From Idiomarina tyrosinivorans (GTDB lineage Bacteria; Pseudomonadota; Gammaproteobacteria; Enterobacterales; Alteromonadaceae), in the NCBI RefSeq assembly GCF_003987475.1, contig NZ_PIQH01000008.1, positions 62,001 to 126,000 of the forward strand: 64,000 nucleotides of DNA. The letters are read 5' to 3'. The notes under the pieces are model-generated. The model made no database searches and was not told the DNA's origin. It saw only the letters and a program-made list of their open reading frames with translations. Positions 43,299 through 52,170 of this stretch are shown here, piece by piece; the stretch's first letter is position 1; the number at the start of each line of letters is the position of its first letter. Both the position numbers and the translations under genes were made by a program.

Positions 43299-44024
43299 CT
43301 ATTCGACCCAGTTCTGCATCCGCGATTTTAATCGCAGCATCGCCTGACTATGAATCTGGCTGACCCGAGATTCACTGACGCTTAACACTTCGCCAATTTC
43401 CTTAAGGTTAAGCTCGTCATCATAATACAATGACAACACCAAAGCTTCACGCTCTGGCAACGAGGCAATGGTTTTCACCAATGCAGACTGAAAGGCGGCT
43501 TGTTCGATATCTCGCAGCGGTTCATCCTGACGTTGGTTCATCTGTTCTGGCATTAACGCATCTTCCGACACGCCCAGATCTTCAATCCCCACCATTCGTC
43601 CTGAACTCACATCGTGCAGAATATGATGATATTCCTCTAACGTGATATCAAGTTTACTTGCCACTTCTTGATCTCTGGCATCACGCCCGGTCTCGTTTTC
43701 GACCTGGCGGATAGCATCTAATACTCGCCGGTGATTCTTGTGTACTGAACGAGGCGCCCAGTCACCACGGCGTATTTCGTCTAACATTGCGCCACGAATC
43801 CTAATACCCGCGAAGGTCTCAAAACTTGCACCTTTGCTGTTATCAAAGTTTCGCGCTGCTTCGAGCAAGCCAATCATGCCCGACTGAATTAAATCGTCAA
43901 CCTGCACACTCGCTGGCAAGCGAGCCATCATATGATGAGCAATACGTTTCACCAAGCCAGTATGCTGTTCAATGATCTGCTGGCGATTGTCCGCGGTTGC
44001 CGCGTAGGCTGCTGCTTTATTCAT
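43299..44024 (-). CDS. fliA: Flagellar sigma factor FliA (sigma-28)
   Basis: A 241-residue sigma-70-family factor for late flagellar and chemotaxis promoters. Region 2 (VDDLIQSGMIGLLEAARNF, GASFETFAGIRIRGAMLDEI), the WAPRSVHKNHR stretch and region 4 (LPEREALVLSLYYDDELNLK, VSESRVSQIHSQAMLRLKS) are canonical. The start at 44024 (MNKAAAYAA) follows GAGGG by nine bases and overlaps the flhG stop; the frame extends 17 codons into flhG without family support. Confidence 0.96.
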   Translation of the reverse strand: MNKAAAYAATADNRQQIIEQHTGLVKRIAHHMMARLPASVQVDDLIQSGMIGLLEAARNFDNSKGASFETFAGIRIRGAMLDEIRRGDWAPRSVHKNHRRVLDAIRQVENETGRDARDQEVASKLDITLEEYHHILHDVSSGRMVGIEDLGVSEDALMPEQMNQRQDEPLRDIEQAAFQSALVKTIASLPEREALVLSLYYDDELNLKEIGEVLSVSESRVSQIHSQAMLRLKSRMQNWVE

Positions 44025-44889
44025 TGGCAACATCCCTCTTTTGAGAGTTATCGGCAGGTTGAACCAATTGTTCAATAAAAAATTCTAAATGCCCCCCCGC
44101 TTGCGCAGGAATCGGCCAGTCTATCGCTTTATTAGCCAGCGCTTTCATCGCTAATGCCGCCGGCGATTTCGGGAAAGCGGTAACAATCGGTTGTTGTCGA
44201 CGCACGGCCATCCGCACATTGTCGTCTTGCGGTATAATCGCTGCTAATTCTAGTGCCACATCCAAGAACCGGTCGGTGACCTTGGTTAACTTATTAAATA
44301 AAATTTGCCCTTCACGCAAGGTTTTAACCATATTGGCAACCACACGGAACTTAAACACCTGCTGTTCACGGCTGAGGACTTTTATCAGTGCGTAAGCATC
44401 GGTGATTGAAGTCGGCTCGTCACAGACCACCATTAGCACATCTTGTGATGCACGGGCAAAGCTCAGCACGCTATGGCCGATACCTGCGGCGGTATCAATA
44501 ATGAGCACATCAAACTGGCGTTGTAAGGAACTGAAAGCGCGGATGAGGCCCACATGCTCTGCTTCGGTAAGCTCCACCATCGAGCGCGTGCCCGAAGTTG
44601 CCGGCACAATTTGGATACCTGCGGGCCCTTCAACAAGAATGTCATCGAGTTCACATTGGCCGCTGAGCACATGGGAAAGGTTTTTTTCCACTCGCAAGCC
44701 GAGCATGACGTCAACGTTGGCAAGCCCCAAGTCGGCATCGAGCACGAGCACTCGCTTACCCTGTTGTGCCATCGCTATCGCCATATTCAGCGATACGTTG
44801 GTTTTGCCAACACCACCTTTACCACCGGTAACGGCAATGACTTTGACCTTGGTTTGTTGCATCTTGCGGAGACCGCTTGCTTGATCCAT
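44017..44889 (-). CDS. flhG: Flagellar number regulator FlhG (FleN), MinD-like ATPase
   Basis: A 290-residue deviant-Walker ATPase that limits polar flagella to one, working against FlhF and the master regulator. The N-terminal activation helix DQASGLRKM, the P loop VTGGKGGVGKTNVSLNMA and LDADLGLANVDVMLGL are diagnostic. The C-terminus would form the membrane-targeting helix. It lies 24 bases downstream of flhF. Confidence 0.97.
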   Translation of the reverse strand: MDQASGLRKMQQTKVKVIAVTGGKGGVGKTNVSLNMAIAMAQQGKRVLVLDADLGLANVDVMLGLRVEKNLSHVLSGQCELDDILVEGPAGIQIVPATSGTRSMVELTEAEHVGLIRAFSSLQRQFDVLIIDTAAGIGHSVLSFARASQDVLMVVCDEPTSITDAYALIKVLSREQQVFKFRVVANMVKTLREGQILFNKLTKVTDRFLDVALELAAIIPQDDNVRMAVRRQQPIVTAFPKSPAALAMKALANKAIDWPIPAQAGGHLEFFIEQLVQPADNSQKRDVANE

Positions 44890-44913
44890 TTCTACCGCTC
44901 TTCTTTGATTCGA

Positions 44914-46236
44914 TTAGGAAACCGAATGATTCCAATACGATTTTGTCACGTCTGAGACGTTCGAACAAATGCTTTTATCGTATAGGCGCTCTGTTTCGGC
45001 GACCAAGTAGCCTGCTTCTGCAGGCCGAATGTCCTCTGGCACTTGTTGGCCATCGGTTAAATAGCTAATTGGTAGTCCATGCTCAATGGCAGCACTGATC
45101 GACTCCCCTAAGCTTAGACATTCATCGACTTTAGTAAAAATACAACCCGCCAACGGCAGCTGCTTGAACTGCTTGACCGTGTCATTTAGCACTCTCGTCT
45201 GTGCTGTCGCCGCTACCACCAAATAAGGTCGAATGGCTAAGCGTGAGCTATTCATCAGTTTGGCGAGTTGCTGGTTCAAGCGTTGATCACGTTGCCCCAT
45301 ACCCGCAGTATCAATTAACACTAACGATTTATCCCGCAATTGTAGCAGGGCATCCGCTAATTCTCTGCCATCACGCGCAACTTTCACCGGACAGCCAATA
45401 ATGCGTCCATAAGTTTGTAATTGCTCACTTGCGCCAATACGGAAAGTATCAGTGGTCACCAGCGCCACCTTGTCCATCCCATGGCGTTGCACATAACGCG
45501 CAGCCAGCTTGGCAATCGTTGTGGTTTTGCCGACACCGGTGGGGCCAACTAATGCAACAATGCCGCCGCGTGTCAAAATATCGTCTTCGGTGGTCGCAAT
45601 TTGACCCTGTAACAGGTGCAGGCTTTGTTCCCAGGCGGCATCATCATCTTCGCCTTCAGGAATAAAACACGCAATTTGGTCGGCCACGCGCTCCGACAAA
45701 CCCATTTTCATCATTCGGCTCATCAGCATGCCGCGTAATGGTTCGCGCCGGTCCATTTCCTGCGCCATTAGGCCCGAAAGCTGATGTTCTAATAGTTGGC
45801 GAATACCATTAATCTGGCTTTGTAAACTGCGAATATCGTCGCTACTTTGCGTCGTTTCAGCGTGCGCCGTTTCAGCAGCCTTCTGCAGGCCACTCACCTG
45901 TTCTGGAAATGGGCTCTGTGGTTCGCTGTCAGCGGCAGCGGCAGGTTGCGCTGCTGCTTGACCCTGAGGCTGCTGCCGAGAGAGTAATTCAGTCAACGAT
46001 TGAGCCGGCTGTTGTTCGCTAGCCTGTGCTTCCGCAGTCGGCTGTTGCAATGCTTGCGGTTCAGATTGTTGTGGCGCAGCGGTCTTAGCATCAGGGTCAA
46101 CGGCTGCAACAATTTCTACGCCACCATTGACACGCTTATTCGACATAATTACCGCATCTGCGCCTAAGGTCTCTTTCACCTGTTGTAAGGCTCTGCGCAT
46201 GTCCTCTGCAAAAAAACGTTTAATCTTCACCAGCAA
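44914..46236 (-). CDS. flhF: Flagellar biosynthesis GTPase FlhF
   Basis: A 440-residue SRP-type GTPase that fixes the flagellum at the pole. A basic N-terminal segment (KIKRFFAEDMRRALQQVKET) and a long Gln/Ala/Glu-rich B domain (about 70-150) lead to the NG domain with P loop ALVGPTGVGKTTTIAKLA, VTTDTFRIGASEQLQTYGRI, LIDTAGMGQRD and FTKVDECLSLG. It lies 15 bases after flhA. Together with FlhG it argues for a single polar flagellum. Confidence 0.97.
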   Translation of the reverse strand: MLVKIKRFFAEDMRRALQQVKETLGADAVIMSNKRVNGGVEIVAAVDPDAKTAAPQQSEPQALQQPTAEAQASEQQPAQSLTELLSRQQPQGQAAAQPAAAADSEPQSPFPEQVSGLQKAAETAHAETTQSSDDIRSLQSQINGIRQLLEHQLSGLMAQEMDRREPLRGMLMSRMMKMGLSERVADQIACFIPEGEDDDAAWEQSLHLLQGQIATTEDDILTRGGIVALVGPTGVGKTTTIAKLAARYVQRHGMDKVALVTTDTFRIGASEQLQTYGRIIGCPVKVARDGRELADALLQLRDKSLVLIDTAGMGQRDQRLNQQLAKLMNSSRLAIRPYLVVAATAQTRVLNDTVKQFKQLPLAGCIFTKVDECLSLGESISAAIEHGLPISYLTDGQQVPEDIRPAEAGYLVAETERLYDKSICSNVSDVTKSYWNHSVS

Positions 46237-46251
46237 CTCCCCCTATCGCCG

Positions 46252-48387
46252 TTAACCACCGACAGCCTGTTGACCGCCTATCGAACTGACAATGCGTATC
46301 TGTTTGTCGTCCGGAATTTCTTGATAAGACAGTACTCGCATACCATCCGCTGCGTGGCGAGCAAACCGAGCCATGGTGCCGCGAAGCAGTCCTGAAGTGA
46401 GCAATACTGAAGGCTCACCATTCATTTCTTGCTGTTGATGCGCATCGCGCATCGACTGCTGCAGCCGCTCTGCTAGACCTGGTTCAATGCCTGCGCCTTG
46501 TTGCGCTTGGCCATCATTCCCCGCCATCTGTAGTGACTTATGCAACATCTGTTCCAGCTCTGGCGCCAAAGTTATGACAGGCAATTCCTGCTGGCCACCA
46601 GTAATATCTTGTACGATCAGTCGGCGTAGTGAAATTCGTACAGCGGCGGTCAATACTTCAGGATCTTGGCTGCGACCGCCGTATTCCACGAGCGTCTGCA
46701 CAATAGTTCGAATATCGCGAATCGCAATGCCCTCATCGAGAAGGTTTTGCAACACTTTAACAAAGGTACCCAACGACAAGATGTCAGGTACTAAGCCTTC
46801 CACCAATTTCGGATGGGTTTTCGCTAGGCGGTCAAGCAGTTCTTGCGCTTCTTCGTGGCCCAGCAACTGTGCCGCATGGTTGGTCACAATCTGACTCAAG
46901 TGGGTTGCCACAACCGTTGCGGCATCAACCACGGTATAGCCAAGCGTTTGCGCATGCTCACGTTGTTCAGGACGAATCCAAATAGCGTCTAAACCAAACG
47001 CCGGGTCTTTGGTTTTTTCGCCCTCTAATTCACCAAATACTTGCCCAGGATCAATCGCCATTTCCCAATCGTGACGGATTTCCGCTTCCCCCATGGTCAC
47101 TCCCATTAAGGTAATGCGGTAATCATTTGGGCCTAAATCAAGGTTGTCGCGAATATGAACCGCCGGCACCAGAAAGCCAAATTCCTGTGAAAGCTTCTTG
47201 CGGATACCTTTAATGCGCGCCAATAACTCGCCACCTTGGGCTTTATCCACTAACGGAATTAATCGGTAACCCACTTCCAAGCCAATGGTGTCGACTTGGC
47301 GCACATCGTCCCAACTCAGTTCTTTCGGTTGCTTTGGCGCGTCGTCTGGGAGTTCGCCATCGACCAACTCACCGGCGCCAGTGCCGTCTTTACGTAATTT
47401 CCAGTAAGCCGCGCCAGCAATAATGGCTGCCATACTTAAAAACGCAAAATGCGGCATCCCAGGCACAATGCCCATGGCGAACAATACCGCGCTCGAAATC
47501 ACCAAAACGCGTGGATTATCGATAAGCTGGAAGACCACCTGCTCACCCATATCCTTGGTGTCATTTTCCCGGGTGATAATAATCGCGGTAGCCACTGACA
47601 GCAGTAATGAAGGGATTTGTGCAACCAAACCATCACCGATGGTCAGCAAGGTATAGACTTCTATCGCTTGGGAGAAGCCCAAGTCGTGCTGCACCATACC
47701 AATAACTAAACCGCCGACGATATTAATAAATAGGATCAAGATGCCAGCAATGGCATCACCCTTAACGAATTTACTCGCACCGTCCATTGAACCGTAAAAG
47801 TCTGCTTCGCGCGTTACGTCGCTGCGTCGCGCTTTCGCCTCTTCTTGATTGATCAGCCCGGCATTCAAATCGGCATCAATCGCCATTTGCTTACCTGGCA
47901 TCGCATCCAAGGTAAAGCGCGCAGACACTTCTGAAATACGTCCAGCACCCTTAGTAATAACCACAAAGTTGATAATTACAAGGATCGCAAATACCACCAA
48001 ACCGACGGCGTAATTACCGCCAATAACGACCGAGCCAAAGGCTTCAATCACCGCACCAGCGGCCCCGGGACCATTATGGCCTTCAAGCAACACCACGCGG
48101 GTAGAAGCAATGTTAAGGCTGAGCCGCAGTACCGTTGCGATCAGCAACACCGTAGGAAACGAGGCAAAATCCAGTGGCCGCTTGGTGTAGACTGCAACCA
48201 GCATGACCAGCAATGAAAGACTGATGCTGAACGAAAAAAGGATATCGAGAACGAGCGGAGGAATGGGCAAAATCACCATCGCCAAGATCGCCATAACGGC
48301 TAATGGTGTGCCAAAACCCTTGGCTAGGTGCGCGTTCGCTTGAGCGTACTGCTTTATTCCCAGCAAACGTTGACCCGATGTCGCCAT
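46252..48387 (-). CDS. flhA: Flagellar export apparatus protein FlhA
   Basis: A 711-residue core protein of the flagellar type III secretion system. Eight membrane helices in the first 330 residues carry the FHIPEP-type signature (KGAGRISEVSARFTLDAMPG, DADLNAGLI). The long cytoplasmic C-terminal domain binds chaperone-substrate complexes. The ATG at 48387 has GGGGAG five bases upstream; the frame runs four codons further. Flagellar flhB, usually next to flhA, is not upstream; a minor pilin cluster is there instead. Confidence 0.97.
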   Translation of the reverse strand: MATSGQRLLGIKQYAQANAHLAKGFGTPLAVMAILAMVILPIPPLVLDILFSFSISLSLLVMLVAVYTKRPLDFASFPTVLLIATVLRLSLNIASTRVVLLEGHNGPGAAGAVIEAFGSVVIGGNYAVGLVVFAILVIINFVVITKGAGRISEVSARFTLDAMPGKQMAIDADLNAGLINQEEAKARRSDVTREADFYGSMDGASKFVKGDAIAGILILFINIVGGLVIGMVQHDLGFSQAIEVYTLLTIGDGLVAQIPSLLLSVATAIIITRENDTKDMGEQVVFQLIDNPRVLVISSAVLFAMGIVPGMPHFAFLSMAAIIAGAAYWKLRKDGTGAGELVDGELPDDAPKQPKELSWDDVRQVDTIGLEVGYRLIPLVDKAQGGELLARIKGIRKKLSQEFGFLVPAVHIRDNLDLGPNDYRITLMGVTMGEAEIRHDWEMAIDPGQVFGELEGEKTKDPAFGLDAIWIRPEQREHAQTLGYTVVDAATVVATHLSQIVTNHAAQLLGHEEAQELLDRLAKTHPKLVEGLVPDILSLGTFVKVLQNLLDEGIAIRDIRTIVQTLVEYGGRSQDPEVLTAAVRISLRRLIVQDITGGQQELPVITLAPELEQMLHKSLQMAGNDGQAQQGAGIEPGLAERLQQSMRDAHQQQEMNGEPSVLLTSGLLRGTMARFARHAADGMRVLSYQEIPDDKQIRIVSSIGGQQAVGG

Positions 48388-48400
48388 ACTACTCCCCACA

Positions 48401-48419
48401 GTGTCAAATTGGTGTCAAA
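48401..48419. promoter_or_regulatory. Direct repeat upstream of flhA, possible operator
   Basis: Two copies of GTGTCAAA begin exactly 11 bases apart (48401 and 48412), one helical turn, with their last base 14 and 25 bases from the flhA start region. On the transcribed strand each reads TTTGACAC. Same-face spacing suggests a dimeric or cooperative binding site, but I know no flagellar regulator with this consensus, and no clear -10 follows. Nothing else in the 109-bp gap to the pilin genes is convincing. Confidence 0.35.
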
Positions 48420-48496
48420 ATTTGGACATTCAGAAGAGAGTATTCAAGAATCAAGCCAACCTGAAAATCCGCAGCAAAGCGAGTAGCAACAGTATT

Positions 48497-48715
48497 TCAA
48501 CGGCAGTCGCGCGGGGATTCGGTGGTGGCAGAACGACGATAGGTTAACGTCAGTTCTGCGTCGATATGTTGTTGCTCAGCCAGTTGCTGCTGCAACCGTA
48601 ACTGGCTACTACGCAGCTCTACCCACTGCTGCAATAAGGCCACCTGCCATGCCAAAATTGCCAACATCATCAGCAGCACTTCAAGCAGTGATTGGCCGGC
48701 TACTTGGCGTTGCAT
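48497..48715 (-). CDS. Minor prepilin-like protein, PpdC position
   Basis: A 72-residue protein with a type IV prepilin leader: AGQSLLEVLLMMLAILAW, processing expected after the Gly with Glu at mature position 5. The rest is a helical Gln/Leu-rich stem (ELRSSQLRLQQQLAEQQ) with a short tail and no globular head, so it is unusually small. It is the last gene of a four-gene set with the E. coli ppdA-ppdB-ygdB-ppdC order. I prefer the ATG at 48715; a GTG three codons upstream is in frame. It overlaps the preceding gene by 16 bases. Confidence 0.65.
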   Translation of the reverse strand: MQRQVAGQSLLEVLLMMLAILAWQVALLQQWVELRSSQLRLQQQLAEQQHIDAELTLTYRRSATTESPRDCR

Positions 48716-48888
48716 TGCAACCACTGTGCGGCGGTGACGTCACGCTGCTGTTGTAGCTGTTGTATATGTTGATGAGCCTGCTGCCACTGCAACCGTAAGC
48801 GCTGATTGGCTTGCGATAACAGTAGCAAACTGAGCGTCATCAGCGCCCCCAGCATCAGCAATAGCGCCCAACCCGATTGCTGATTCAC
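48700..48888 (-). CDS. Small PilX/YgdB-like pseudopilin-type membrane protein
   Basis: A 62-residue protein starting probably at the GTG at 48888 (VNQQSGWALLLMLGALMTL). It has the hydrophobic N-terminal helix of a prepilin-like protein but no Glu at the fifth mature position, as in YgdB/PilX/GspK-type subunits, followed by a Gln-rich helix (RLRLQWQQAHQHIQQLQQQR). It lies in the ygdB slot, between ppdB-like and ppdC-like genes, overlapping both. The open frame extends 23 codons upstream within the previous gene. Identification rests on layout and order. Confidence 0.6.
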   Translation of the reverse strand: MNQQSGWALLLMLGALMTLSLLLLSQANQRLRLQWQQAHQHIQQLQQQRDVTAAQWLQCNAK

Positions 48889-49385
48889 GGTTGTAAAACC
48901 TGTTGCCGAGTGAATACAAAGCGGTGGTTTTCGCGGGTCTTTATTGCTAAACGCCAAAGTAATAACGGTGCGGTATTCGCCGTTGCAGTTAAATAATCCA
49001 CGGCGACGTCTTCAACCCAATAATGCAGGCTGGAGCTCATGGTTTGCCAACCTCGTTGCTGGCAATTACGGGCATATTTTTGGCGCTGAATTTGGTGGCT
49101 TTTTATCCGAAAGCCCAAAGTTGTGCCGTTCTTTTGCGGTAGCAACACACATTGCTGTTGTTCGCCGCTTGTGAGGGTTCTGGTGTCGGTGTTTTCAGCA
49201 TCCTGTAGTAGCTGCTGCAGTAACTTAGACGCATCTAACCATGCGGCATTATCCGTGACGCTTTGGTAGTGCATCGCCGCCTGCCAAAACCACAGCCGCT
49301 CCACTGCCAAAAGCAATAATGTTCCGCACGCGAGCGCAACGATGAATTCGAGCAGGCTACGACCTTGCATGCTGGTCGCTAACAT
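48885..49385 (-). CDS. Minor pilin of the PilW/PpdB type
   Basis: A 166-residue prepilin-like protein. The leader and helix read MQGRSLLEFIVALACGTLLL, processed after Gly with Glu5 present. The C-terminal domain has two or three cysteines (QQQCVLLPQ, YARNCQQRG) that may form the disulfide seen in minor pilins. I start it at the ATG at 49385, which overlaps the stop of the upstream FimT-like gene; the longer frame begins inside that gene. It occupies the ppdB slot. Confidence 0.75.
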   Translation of the reverse strand: MLATSMQGRSLLEFIVALACGTLLLLAVERLWFWQAAMHYQSVTDNAAWLDASKLLQQLLQDAENTDTRTLTSGEQQQCVLLPQKNGTTLGFRIKSHQIQRQKYARNCQQRGWQTMSSSLHYWVEDVAVDYLTATANTAPLLLWRLAIKTRENHRFVFTRQQVLQP

Positions 49386-49831
49386 GGTGCCAACTCCTGC
49401 AAAGTCGGGCCTTGCCGTTGGCAAACACGAATACGGCCCAAGCTACTAATAATAATATCCACCCGCAGCTCTGTGCCTGCCGCAGTGATCTCCCAATGGC
49501 CCGCGCGAGCGAAGCCTTCGCGGCTAAACTGCAATGGCAAACGCGCGCTGTAGGTGGAAGAGAGCTCGATAGCCGAAGGCGGTTGCAGACGTGCGTCAGG
49601 TACCGCTTGTTGCGCTGTCACTAACTGACCCTTTTGTGCGTAACTGGCAGTCGCCACGTTACTGCCCATAGCGGCGACTTGCTGTTGCTGTAGCCACTGT
49701 AGCAATAGTCGCTGATAGGCCAGTAATTGCTGACGCTGACCCATTCCGCGCCAATTCGGTACAGTTGCGGCCAGGACGATCGCGGTTAATACCATCACCA
49801 CAATCGCCTCTACTAAACTAAACCCCTTCAT
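49379..49831 (-). CDS. Minor pilin of the FimT/GspH (PpdA) type
   Basis: A 150-residue prepilin-like protein starting MKGFSLVEAIVVMVLTAIVL, with the prepilin peptidase site after Gly3 and Glu at mature position 5. The C-terminal part is beta-rich, ending in VCQRQGPTLQELAPC, where two cysteines may pair. It is the first gene of four; GGGGA lies eight bases before the ATG. Its start is only 33 bases from the divergent prepilin gene. The cluster probably encodes an initiation complex for a type IV pilus or pseudopilus. Confidence 0.8.
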   Translation of the reverse strand: MKGFSLVEAIVVMVLTAIVLAATVPNWRGMGQRQQLLAYQRLLLQWLQQQQVAAMGSNVATASYAQKGQLVTAQQAVPDARLQPPSAIELSSTYSARLPLQFSREGFARAGHWEITAAGTELRVDIIISSLGRIRVCQRQGPTLQELAPC

Positions 49832-49864
49832 TTGCGTGATCCCCGAATCTTTCGAGGCTTGAGT

Positions 49865-50263
49865 ATGGGAAATTCATCAGCACCTGGCAGTCGCAGAAAC
49901 GCTTACCGCGGTGTCAGTTTAGTGGAGTTACTGGTGGTACTGCTGATCACTGCGGTGCTGGCAGTCATCCGTTACAGCATCGTTCAGCCGTTGCAGCAAC
50001 AGCAGTTGTTACGTGCTGGCCAGCAGGCATTGTACCGCTGGCAGACTGCCATTGCAGAGCAGGCATTGGAAAACACAGAGTTAAGCGCAATGGCAGCGCT
50101 TGCGAGCAGATTTGAAACAGCTTCAATGCGACTTCACGCAACTCAGCAAAGCCAGCAGGTGTGGTTGATTGTCGAATTTAATGCGCCAGTGGGCACAGGC
50201 TGCGAACAGCTATCACTGTCGATGCTGGGGCAGCAAATGCCACCCCACTGTTGGTCGCGCTAA
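49865..50263 (+). CDS. Prepilin-like protein, divergent from the minor pilin cluster
   Basis: A 132-residue protein with a basic N-terminus and a prepilin leader, [20 protein letters not shown] (Gly then V-S-L-V-E). The C-terminal part has two cysteines ([17 protein letters not shown]). I use the ATG at 49865, seven bases after GAGG; the frame also opens at a TTG at 49832 but that lacks a site and would abut the divergent start. The last codon overlaps ispH by four bases. It resembles PilE-type minor pilins; its leader of about 20 residues is longer than usual. Confidence 0.75.
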   Translation: MGNSSAPGSRRNAYRGVSLVELLVVLLITAVLAVIRYSIVQPLQQQQLLRAGQQALYRWQTAIAEQALENTELSAMAALASRFETASMRLHATQQSQQVWLIVEFNAPVGTGCEQLSLSMLGQQMPPHCWSR

Positions 50264-51201
50264 CGCTCAACCACGCGCAGCTCAGGGGGAATGGAAAAGG
50301 TGATATTTTCTTCTCGGCCAGCACGTTCTTGCACCGTTTTGCCCCCCCATGCCTGCAACTGTGCTACCACTTCTTGTACCAACATTTCCGGTGCTGAAGC
50401 GCCAGCGGTTACTGCAACGCGGTCTTTGCCCTCTAACCATGCACGCTCAATCATACTGGCATCGTCGATAAGGTAAGCGGGTGTGCCAATTTTTTCTGCC
50501 AGTTCACGCAAACGGTTTGAGTTAGAGCTATTACGCGCACCCACGACTAACATCACATCAGCATCACCGGCTAAATCGCGCACGGCATCTTGGCGGTTCT
50601 GGGTTGCATAACAAATATCGTCTTTGCGCGGCCCGTTGACCTCGGGGAATTTGGCTCGCAACGCGTCAATCACGTCGGCGGTATCGTCAACCGATAACGT
50701 AGTTTGGCTCATATAGTGTAAGTTCGATGGGTTCTTGACCGTTAAGGCATTAACATCATCTACGTTTTCGACTAAATAAATGCCGCCATCAGCATTATTA
50801 TACTGCCCCATAGTGCCTTCGACTTCTGGATGCCCGGCATGACCGATCAACACACACTCATGGCCTTTGCGGCTGGCGCGCGTGACTTCCATATGCACCT
50901 TTGTCACCAACGGACAGGTCGCATCAAACACTTTTAAACCGCGGCACTTAGCCTCTTGCCGAACCGCCTGCGAAACACCGTGCGCACTAAAAATCACAAT
51001 GCTGTCGTCGGGCACTTCGTCTAATTCATCTACGAACACCGCGCCGCGATCGCGCAACGAGTTCACTACATAGCGGTTATGAACCACTTCATGGCGCACG
51101 TAAATGGGCGGTTCGAAAATCTCTAGTGCCCGCTCAACGATAGTAATTGCGCGGTCTACTCCCGCACAAAAACCTCGTGGATTTGCCAATAAAATGTCCA
51201 T
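50260..51201 (-). CDS. ispH: 4-hydroxy-3-methylbut-2-enyl diphosphate reductase IspH
   Basis: A 313-residue iron-sulfur enzyme that performs the last step of the MEP isoprenoid pathway, making IPP and DMAPP. The cluster cysteines lie in [14 protein letters not shown] (C12), [12 protein letters not shown] and [11 protein letters not shown], with the catalytic Glu region [10 protein letters not shown]. It is last in the ribF-ileS-lspA-fkpB-ispH order also found in E. coli, 10 bases after fkpB. Confidence 0.98.
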   Translation of the reverse strand: MDILLANPRGFCAGVDRAITIVERALEIFEPPIYVRHEVVHNRYVVNSLRDRGAVFVDELDEVPDDSIVIFSAHGVSQAVRQEAKCRGLKVFDATCPLVTKVHMEVTRASRKGHECVLIGHAGHPEVEGTMGQYNNADGGIYLVENVDDVNALTVKNPSNLHYMSQTTLSVDDTADVIDALRAKFPEVNGPRKDDICYATQNRQDAVRDLAGDADVMLVVGARNSSNSNRLRELAEKIGTPAYLIDDASMIERAWLEGKDRVAVTAGASAPEMLVQEVVAQLQAWGGKTVQERAGREENITFSIPPELRVVER

Positions 51202-51211
51202 AACCTCTCCT

Positions 51212-51652
51212 TTACGGCTCTACGCTAATAATTTCAACATCGAAAATCACCGTTTGCCCGGCTAACGGATGATTAAAGTCGATGGTTGCAGTAGGCCCTT
51301 CAATTTTGCGCACAATGCCTGGCAATTCAGTGCCATCAGGTTGGGTAAAAGCTAAAATCGCCCCGACTTCTGGTTTCACGTCTGGCGGGAACTTGCCCGT
51401 ATCAACATAGTGAAAGTTATCGGGGTTAGGTTGCCCAAACGCGTCTTCTGGCGCCAGCGTAAAGCTCCGCTCAGCACCGGCTCTCAAACCGATCAGGCAT
51501 GCCTCAAAGTTTTCTGTAAGGCTACCATCGCCCATTCGAAACTTGGCGGGTTTACCGGACATTTTGGTACTGTCGGCGACAGAATCGTCGGTCAATTTAA
51601 TGGTAAAGTGCATCACCACTTCGCGCCCGTCTTCAATCGGCAAACGACTCAC
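51212..51652 (-). CDS. fkpB: FKBP-type peptidyl-prolyl isomerase FkpB (SlpA)
   Basis: A 146-residue SlyD/FkpB-type prolyl isomerase with the FKBP fold interrupted by an insert-in-flap domain ([17 protein letters not shown]). Landmarks are [16 protein letters not shown] and [19 protein letters not shown] start it at the GTG at 51652, with AGGAGG seven bases upstream and overlapping the lspA stop (GTGA); the open frame runs 37 codons further inside lspA. Histidine-rich SlyD tail is absent, which fits FkpB. Confidence 0.94.
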   Translation of the reverse strand: MSRLPIEDGREVVMHFTIKLTDDSVADSTKMSGKPAKFRMGDGSLTENFEACLIGLRAGAERSFTLAPEDAFGQPNPDNFHYVDTGKFPPDVKPEVGAILAFTQPDGTELPGIVRKIEGPTATIDFNHPLAGQTVIFDVEIISVEP

Positions 51653-52170
51653 GATTCCGCCTCCTCTTTCGCCCGGCGCTGATCCACGAAAGCTTCTAAC
51701 AGCATCAATGCGGCGCCAATGGTTATTGCCATGTCGGCAATATTGAATGCCGGCCAGTGCCAATTTTGATAATACACATCAAGAAAATCGATCACATACC
51801 CATGAATCAAACGGTCAACCACATTACCCGCGGCACCAGCCAGTATCAGTGAAAATGCGGTGTTTTGACGCCACAAACCTACTGGGTTGCGTGCCAACCA
51901 AATAACCAATACCACGCTAACAATAATCGCAATGGCGGTGAACAACCAGCGCTGCCAACCGCCGTGATCGCTTAAAAAGCTAAAAGCAGCACCGTAGTTA
52001 TGCACGTAGGTAAAATTGAACCAGCCAGAGAATACTTCGCGGCTTTCATACAATTCAAAACTCCCCGCCACCCACTGCTTAGCCAGTTGGTCGCATACCA
52101 CTAGCAACAAGGTTAGCCACAAAAACCGCAGTCCCGATGGACGATGCGGACGGGTCATTAAATCAGGCAA
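51649..52170 (-). CDS. lspA: Lipoprotein signal peptidase LspA
   Basis: A 173-residue inner membrane aspartic protease that removes signal peptides from prolipoproteins (for example Pal and MlaA here). Four membrane helices are seen, and the two catalytic aspartates lie in [18 protein letters not shown] and [11 protein letters not shown]. The start is uncertain: TTG at 52170 has GAGGAG seven bases upstream and overlaps ileS by 8 bases; ATG at 52158 or 52188 are alternatives. The conserved part begins after these. Confidence 0.95.
   Translation of the reverse strand: MPDLMTRPHRPSGLRFLWLTLLLVVCDQLAKQWVAGSFELYESREVFSGWFNFTYVHNYGAAFSFLSDHGGWQRWLFTAIAIIVSVVLVIWLARNPVGLWRQNTAFSLILAGAAGNVVDRLIHGYVIDFLDVYYQNWHWPAFNIADMAITIGAALMLLEAFVDQRRAKEEAES

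Noticed and set aside
48425..48475. Possible sigma-54 promoter for flhA (TTGGCTTG-N4-TTGAA on the minus strand)
   Set aside because: The -24 GG is present but the -12 element has GA instead of GC, so it does not meet the consensus.
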